Shown here: positions 60,724 to 64,000 of the stretch, one piece after another
How positions within the stretch are numbered: the first letter of the stretch is position 1
Layout: each line of letters opens with the position of its first letter
DNA from: Streptomyces caelestis
GTDB taxonomy: Bacteria; Actinomycetota; Actinomycetes; Streptomycetales; Streptomycetaceae
Direction: 5' to 3'
Assembly (NCBI RefSeq): GCF_001279005.1
Contig: NZ_LGCN01000251.1
Location: forward strand, 171,166 to 235,165
DNA length: 64,000 nucleotides
Notes under the pieces: model-generated
Seen by the model: only the letters and a program-made list of their open reading frames with translations
What the model was told of the DNA's origin: nothing
Databases searched by the model: none
Made by a program: the position numbers and the translations under genes

Positions 60724-61059
60724 GTGGCAAGTGGCAACGCGATCCGGGGAAGCCGGGTCGGGGCGGGCCCGATGGGCGAGGCCGAGCGCGGCGAGTCCGC
60801 GCCCCGGTTGCGCATCTCCTTCTGGTGCTCCAACGGGCACGAGACACAGCCGAGCTTCGCGAGCGACGCGCAGGTGCCCGATACCTGGGACTGCCCCCGC
60901 TGCGGATTCCCGGCCGGGCAGGACCGCGACAACCCGCCGGACCCGCCGCGCACCGAGCCCTACAAGACGCACCTCGCCTATGTGCGGGAGCGGCGCAGCG
61001 ACGCGGACGGCGAGGCGATCCTCGCCGAGGCGCTCGCCAAACTGCGGGGCGAGATCTAG
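60724..61059 (+). CDS. RbpA-like RNA polymerase-binding protein
   Basis: A 111-residue paralogue of RbpA, the actinobacterial activator that binds RNA polymerase and group I sigma factors. GSRVGAGPMGEAER parallels the RbpA N-terminal tail. The zinc-ribbon core is ISFWCSNGHETQPSFASDAQ and PDTWDCPRCGFPAG. The C-terminal TEPYKTHLAYVRERRSDADG and LAEALAKLRGEI match the sigma-interacting helix region (THWDMLMERR in RbpA). The canonical RbpA gene is presumably elsewhere. GTG 60724 has GGGAG upstream. Confidence 0.85.
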   Translation: MASGNAIRGSRVGAGPMGEAERGESAPRLRISFWCSNGHETQPSFASDAQVPDTWDCPRCGFPAGQDRDNPPDPPRTEPYKTHLAYVRERRSDADGEAILAEALAKLRGEI

Positions 61060-61166
61060 ACCGGTCCGCTTCGGATTCCCTCGGTCTTCTTCTTCCGTCC
61101 TGTTCACCGCTGATCAATTAGGTTGGGGACAGCGGGGCCACCCAAGGAAGAAGGCTGAAGTCCGAG

Positions 61167-62822
61167 ATGAACGCAGACGGTCGTACCAGGCTCAATCAGA
61201 CGCCCGAGTGGACCGCACTGGCCAAGCACCGCGAGGAGCTCGGCGAGGTGCGGTTGCGCGAGCTGTTCGCCGCCGACCCCGGCCGCGGCACCGGGTACAC
61301 CCTCCGGGTCGGTGACCTGTACGTCGACTACTCCAAGCACCTGATCACCGACGAGACGCTGCGGCTGCTGCGGGAGTTGGCCGCCGCCACCGACGTGTCC
61401 GGACTGCGTGACGCCATGTTCCGCGGCGAGCGGATCAACACCACCGAGGACCGGGCCGTCCTGCACACCGCGCTGAGGGCCCCGCGGGACGCGGTGATCG
61501 AGGTCGACGGGGGGAACGTCGTCCCGGCCGTGCACGCCGTCCTCGACAAGATGGCCGACTTCGCCGGCCGCGTCCGCTCCGGCGAGTGGACCGGCCACAC
61601 CGGCAAGCGCATACGCAACGTCGTCAACGTCGGCATCGGCGGCTCCGACCTCGGCCCCGCCATGGCGTACGAGGTGCTGCGCGCCTTCACCGACCGCGAC
61701 CTCACCGTCCGCTTCGTGTCGAACGTGGACGGCGCCGACCTGCACGAGGCCACCCGGGACCTGGACCCGGCCGAGACGCTGTTCGTCATCGCGTCCAAGA
61801 CCTTCACCACCATCGAGACGGTCACCAACGCCACCTCCGCGCGGACCTGGCTGCTGAACGCCCTCGGCGGGGGAGAGGAGGCGGTCGCCAAGCACTTCGT
61901 CGCCCTGTCGACGAACGCCGAGAAGGTCGCCGAGTTCGGCATCGACACGGCGAACATGTTCGAGTTCTGGGACTGGGTCGGCGGCCGCTACTCCTACGAC
62001 TCCGCGATCGGCCTGTCGCTGATGATCGCCATCGGCCCGGACCGCTTCCGGGAGATGCTCGACGGCTTCCGCCTCGTCGACGAGCACTTCCGCACCGCCC
62101 CCGCCGAGTCCAACGTGCCGCTGCTGCTGGGTCTGCTCGGCGTCTGGTACGGCAACTTCCACGACGCGCAGTCGCACGCGGTACTGCCGTACTCGCACTA
62201 CCTGTCGAAGTTCACCGCCTACCTCCAGCAGCTCGACATGGAGTCCAACGGCAAGTACGTCGGCCGGGACGGGCGCGAGGTCGAGTGGCAGACGGGGCCG
62301 GTGGTGTGGGGCACACCCGGCACCAACGGGCAGCACGCCTACTACCAGTTGATCCACCAGGGGACGAAGCTGATCCCGGCGGACTTCATCGGCTTCGCCG
62401 AGCCCGTCGCCGAGCTGAGCGACGAACTCAAGTCCCAGCACGACCTGTTGATGGCCAACTTCTTCGCCCAGACCCAGGCCCTCGCCTTCGGCAAGACCCC
62501 GGACGAGGTGCGCGGCGAAGGGGTGCCGGAGGAACTGGTCCCGCACAGGACGTTCAAGGGCGACCACCCCACGACCACCATCCTCGCGCGGGAGCTGACG
62601 CCGTCCGTGCTCGGCCAGCTCGTCGCGCTCTACGAGCACAAGGTGTTCGTGCAGGGCGCGATCTGGAACATCGACTCCTTCGACCAGTGGGGCGTCGAAC
62701 TCGGCAAGGTCCTCGCCAAGCGCGTCGAGCCCGCCCTCACCGAAGGAGCCGACGTGCCGGGCCTGGACGCCTCCACCCGGGCCCTCGTCGCCACCTACCG
62801 GGAGCTGCGCGGCCGGCGGTGA
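61167..62822 (+). CDS. pgi: glucose-6-phosphate isomerase
   Basis: A 551-residue enzyme interconverting glucose-6-P and fructose-6-P. Motifs: [35 protein letters not shown], the [19 protein letters not shown] signature, the [20 protein letters not shown] segment, [20 protein letters not shown] with catalytic Glu/His, and the late Lys in [13 protein letters not shown]. The start is ATG 61167. It completes the upper-glycolysis set next to gap-pgk-tpiA. Confidence 0.97.
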   Translation: MNADGRTRLNQTPEWTALAKHREELGEVRLRELFAADPGRGTGYTLRVGDLYVDYSKHLITDETLRLLRELAAATDVSGLRDAMFRGERINTTEDRAVLHTALRAPRDAVIEVDGGNVVPAVHAVLDKMADFAGRVRSGEWTGHTGKRIRNVVNVGIGGSDLGPAMAYEVLRAFTDRDLTVRFVSNVDGADLHEATRDLDPAETLFVIASKTFTTIETVTNATSARTWLLNALGGGEEAVAKHFVALSTNAEKVAEFGIDTANMFEFWDWVGGRYSYDSAIGLSLMIAIGPDRFREMLDGFRLVDEHFRTAPAESNVPLLLGLLGVWYGNFHDAQSHAVLPYSHYLSKFTAYLQQLDMESNGKYVGRDGREVEWQTGPVVWGTPGTNGQHAYYQLIHQGTKLIPADFIGFAEPVAELSDELKSQHDLLMANFFAQTQALAFGKTPDEVRGEGVPEELVPHRTFKGDHPTTTILARELTPSVLGQLVALYEHKVFVQGAIWNIDSFDQWGVELGKVLAKRVEPALTEGADVPGLDASTRALVATYRELRGRR

Positions 62823-62832
62823 GCACGGCGCG

Positions 62833-62865
62833 GGGAAGCGGGCGGCCGGGCGCCGTCCGCTTCCC
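62833..62865 (+). terminator. terminator after pgi
   Basis: GGGAAGCGG (62833-62841) pairs with CCGCTTCCC (62857-62865), with a GC-rich 15-nt loop, 10 bp after the stop. A TAGAAT box (62867-62872) directly follows and may drive the next gene. Confidence 0.6.
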
Positions 62866-62912
62866 GTAGAATCCCCCGCGATCATCGCGGCGAGCGCTCG
62901 GGGGAGTACGAA

Positions 62913-63866
62913 GTGGCACGTGCGTCCGGAAGGTGGACCGGCGGAACGCTGAGGGCCCGGACCTTCCTGAAACCCCATCACGTCGCGAGGGCGGTGTTCC
63001 ACCCCGCGTGGATCCCGCAGCCGCTCGACCCGTCCATCGAGCGGCTCAAGCGCTTCAGGGTCATCGCCGGAGCGGTCGCCTCCATCGGCGTCTACACCGT
63101 CCTGGAGGGCGGCTTCGACGTCACGGAGCTGCTGGAGAACGCGCTGACCGCCTCGGCGGTGCTGCTGCTCCTCACCCCGCTGACGGTCGGCGTGATGCTC
63201 TTCGTCTGGCGGCGCACCGGCACCGTGCGCCGGCTGCGGGCACCGCTGCTCGACTCCCTGAAGCTGCTCCTGCTGTTCATCGGCTGCGTGGTCGCGCTGG
63301 TGCTGCTGGTGCAGACGACGAGCGGGTCGGGCAGCATGCTCGTGACCCTGGGCGGCGGCCTGACGATGATGTGGATGATCGTCTTCGTGATCTCCGGAGC
63401 CGTACGGGTGAGCGGCAACTTCTTCGGCACGGCCGCCGTGCACCGCTGCCTGCCGGCCCTGCTCGCCACGGTGACCAGCTGGCTGATGGCGATCCCCGAC
63501 CTCGTCACCGGCGATCTGCACGGGCTCGGCCTCACCATGGGCGTCGTCTTCGTCCTGGGCGCCCCGGTGACCGTCACGGCGATCGCCCTGGCGGAGGCGG
63601 GCCGGCTGAAGCGGCGCTACGGCATCCGGCTGGGCGCCCACCCGGCCGGCCCGCCGCCGGTGCCGGGCCCCGTCCCGCCGGTACCGCCGGCGGGACTGCC
63701 CCACGTACCGCCGCAGGGGAACCCGTACGCTCCGCACCCGCGGCACCCGTACGTCCCCGGCGCGGGCGGCAATCCCTACGCGCCCGGCACGGGCGGGAAC
63801 CCGTACGCCGGGTCTCCGCAGCCGCCGTCCCACCCGCAGCGTCCGCACGGCCTCCACGGCGGCTGA
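62913..63866 (+). CDS. multi-pass membrane protein with proline-rich tail
   Basis: A 317-residue protein of unknown function. After a basic N-terminus it has about five to six hydrophobic segments between residues 50 and 230 (AVLLLLTPLTVGVMLFVW, LKLLLLFIGCVVALVLLVQ, LVTLGGGLTMMWMIVFVIS, GVVFVLGAPVTVTAIAL). A cytoplasmic tail with GNPYAP-type repeats follows (NPYAPHPRHPYVP, GNPYAPGTGGNPYAG), similar to low-complexity tails of Yip1-like or DUF4190-like streptomycete membrane proteins. GTG 62913 has GGGGGAG upstream. Confidence 0.8.
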   Translation: MARASGRWTGGTLRARTFLKPHHVARAVFHPAWIPQPLDPSIERLKRFRVIAGAVASIGVYTVLEGGFDVTELLENALTASAVLLLLTPLTVGVMLFVWRRTGTVRRLRAPLLDSLKLLLLFIGCVVALVLLVQTTSGSGSMLVTLGGGLTMMWMIVFVISGAVRVSGNFFGTAAVHRCLPALLATVTSWLMAIPDLVTGDLHGLGLTMGVVFVLGAPVTVTAIALAEAGRLKRRYGIRLGAHPAGPPPVPGPVPPVPPAGLPHVPPQGNPYAPHPRHPYVPGAGGNPYAPGTGGNPYAGSPQPPSHPQRPHGLHGG

Positions 63867-64000
63867 CGGGACCCCGGCGCAGGGCGCTCGGCCACCGCGC
63901 TCAGCGTGTCCGCGCGGATGGACCAGGGGAGGGAGCGAGTGCGGGACCCCCCACCCGGTCGGTGGCGCCGGCGGTCGTGTTCTTCGCGTTCCAGCGGCAC
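63867..64000. other. window end, no complete gene
   Basis: The last 134 bp hold no complete gene. The final 39 bp (63962-64000, plus) read VAPAVVFFAFQRH, which resembles the C-terminal helix of MalG-type sugar permeases. A GTG at 63939 with GGGAGGGAG upstream could instead start an arginine-rich ORF. Neither can be decided within the window. Confidence 0.3.

Noticed and set aside
63776..64000. A minus-strand ORF at the window end
   Set aside because: It runs antisense to the membrane protein's GNPYAP tail and has an Arg/Gly/Pro-rich translation without a ribosome site, so it is likely a shadow frame.

Overview
This window is from a Streptomyces-type actinobacterial chromosome. The DNA is very GC-rich and almost every codon ends in G or C. 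GTG starts are common, many transcripts look leaderless (a TAnnnT -10 box 6-8 bp before ATG), and there are several Streptomyces-specific families: DUF397 proteins, WhiJ/Scr1-like XRE-DUF5753 regulators, WhiA, an RbpA paralogue and a mycothiol-dependent isomerase. Gene content and order look like chromosomal core (rpsA-coaE ... uvrB ... uvrA ... uvrC-rapZ-yvcK-whiA ... gap-pgk-tpiA-secG ... pgi) with small accessory patches. I see no prophage, insertion sequence, CRISPR array, tRNA/rRNA gene or antibiotic gene cluster.

Layout. 1-6.7 kb: 5' end of an HrpB-like helicase gene, a methyltransferase with no canonical start codon in its full frame, rpsA, a PAC2 protein, coaE, a TPR protein and an S4 RNA-binding protein. 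6.8-13.4 kb: family 5 uracil-DNA glycosylase, proline iminopeptidase, glycerol facilitator plus glycerol kinase, a zinc alcohol/formaldehyde dehydrogenase, GNAT and RidA proteins. 13.5-21.5 kb: expansin-like surface protein, remnants of an XRE-DUF5753 gene and a MarR gene, a FUSC transporter, then a WhiJ/Scr-type regulatory cluster (anti-sigma-like ATPase, XRE-DUF5753, DUF397, DUF574 methyltransferase). 21.9-30.4 kb: unpaired gltD, DUF1772 protein, P-loop-less uridine kinase-like protein, psuG-psuK pseudouridine catabolism, a VOC protein, ogt, a secreted glycerophosphodiesterase and an MHYT sensor. 30.4-38.8 kb: uvrB, then a Ter/metal module (TerD, a TerD-like fusion, TerC behind a probable Mn2+ riboswitch, a ChaA-type Ca2+/H+ antiporter) and aroQ. 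38.8-48.4 kb: metallo-beta-lactamase-fold and mycothiol enzymes, uvrA, a lacI-pfkB sugar operon with a 32-bp operator palindrome, a Rieske lipoprotein, an XRE-type regulator and a poorly coding stretch. 48.5-53.6 kb: uvrC-rapZ-yvcK-whiA, all overlapping. 53.7-63.9 kb: a secreted M14 zinc carboxypeptidase, then central glycolysis (gap, pgk, tpiA, pgi) interleaved with secG and an RbpA-like gene, and a membrane protein.

How the genes work together. Five base/nucleotide-excision or alkylation repair genes lie here (UDG, ogt, uvrB, uvrA, uvrC). Four of them (ogt, uvrB, uvrA, uvrC) carry a close match to the actinobacterial RecA-independent DNA-damage promoter, TTGTCRGTG-N8-TAnnnT. At ogt, uvrB and uvrC the spacing predicts a transcript that starts at the AUG. 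Other findings worth following are the TerD fusion with a possible degenerate FtsK-like half, three copies of an imperfect ~140-280 bp dispersed repeat, and the start-codon puzzle in the first methyltransferase. Functions and names were assigned by reading motifs and remembered family features. No database search was run.
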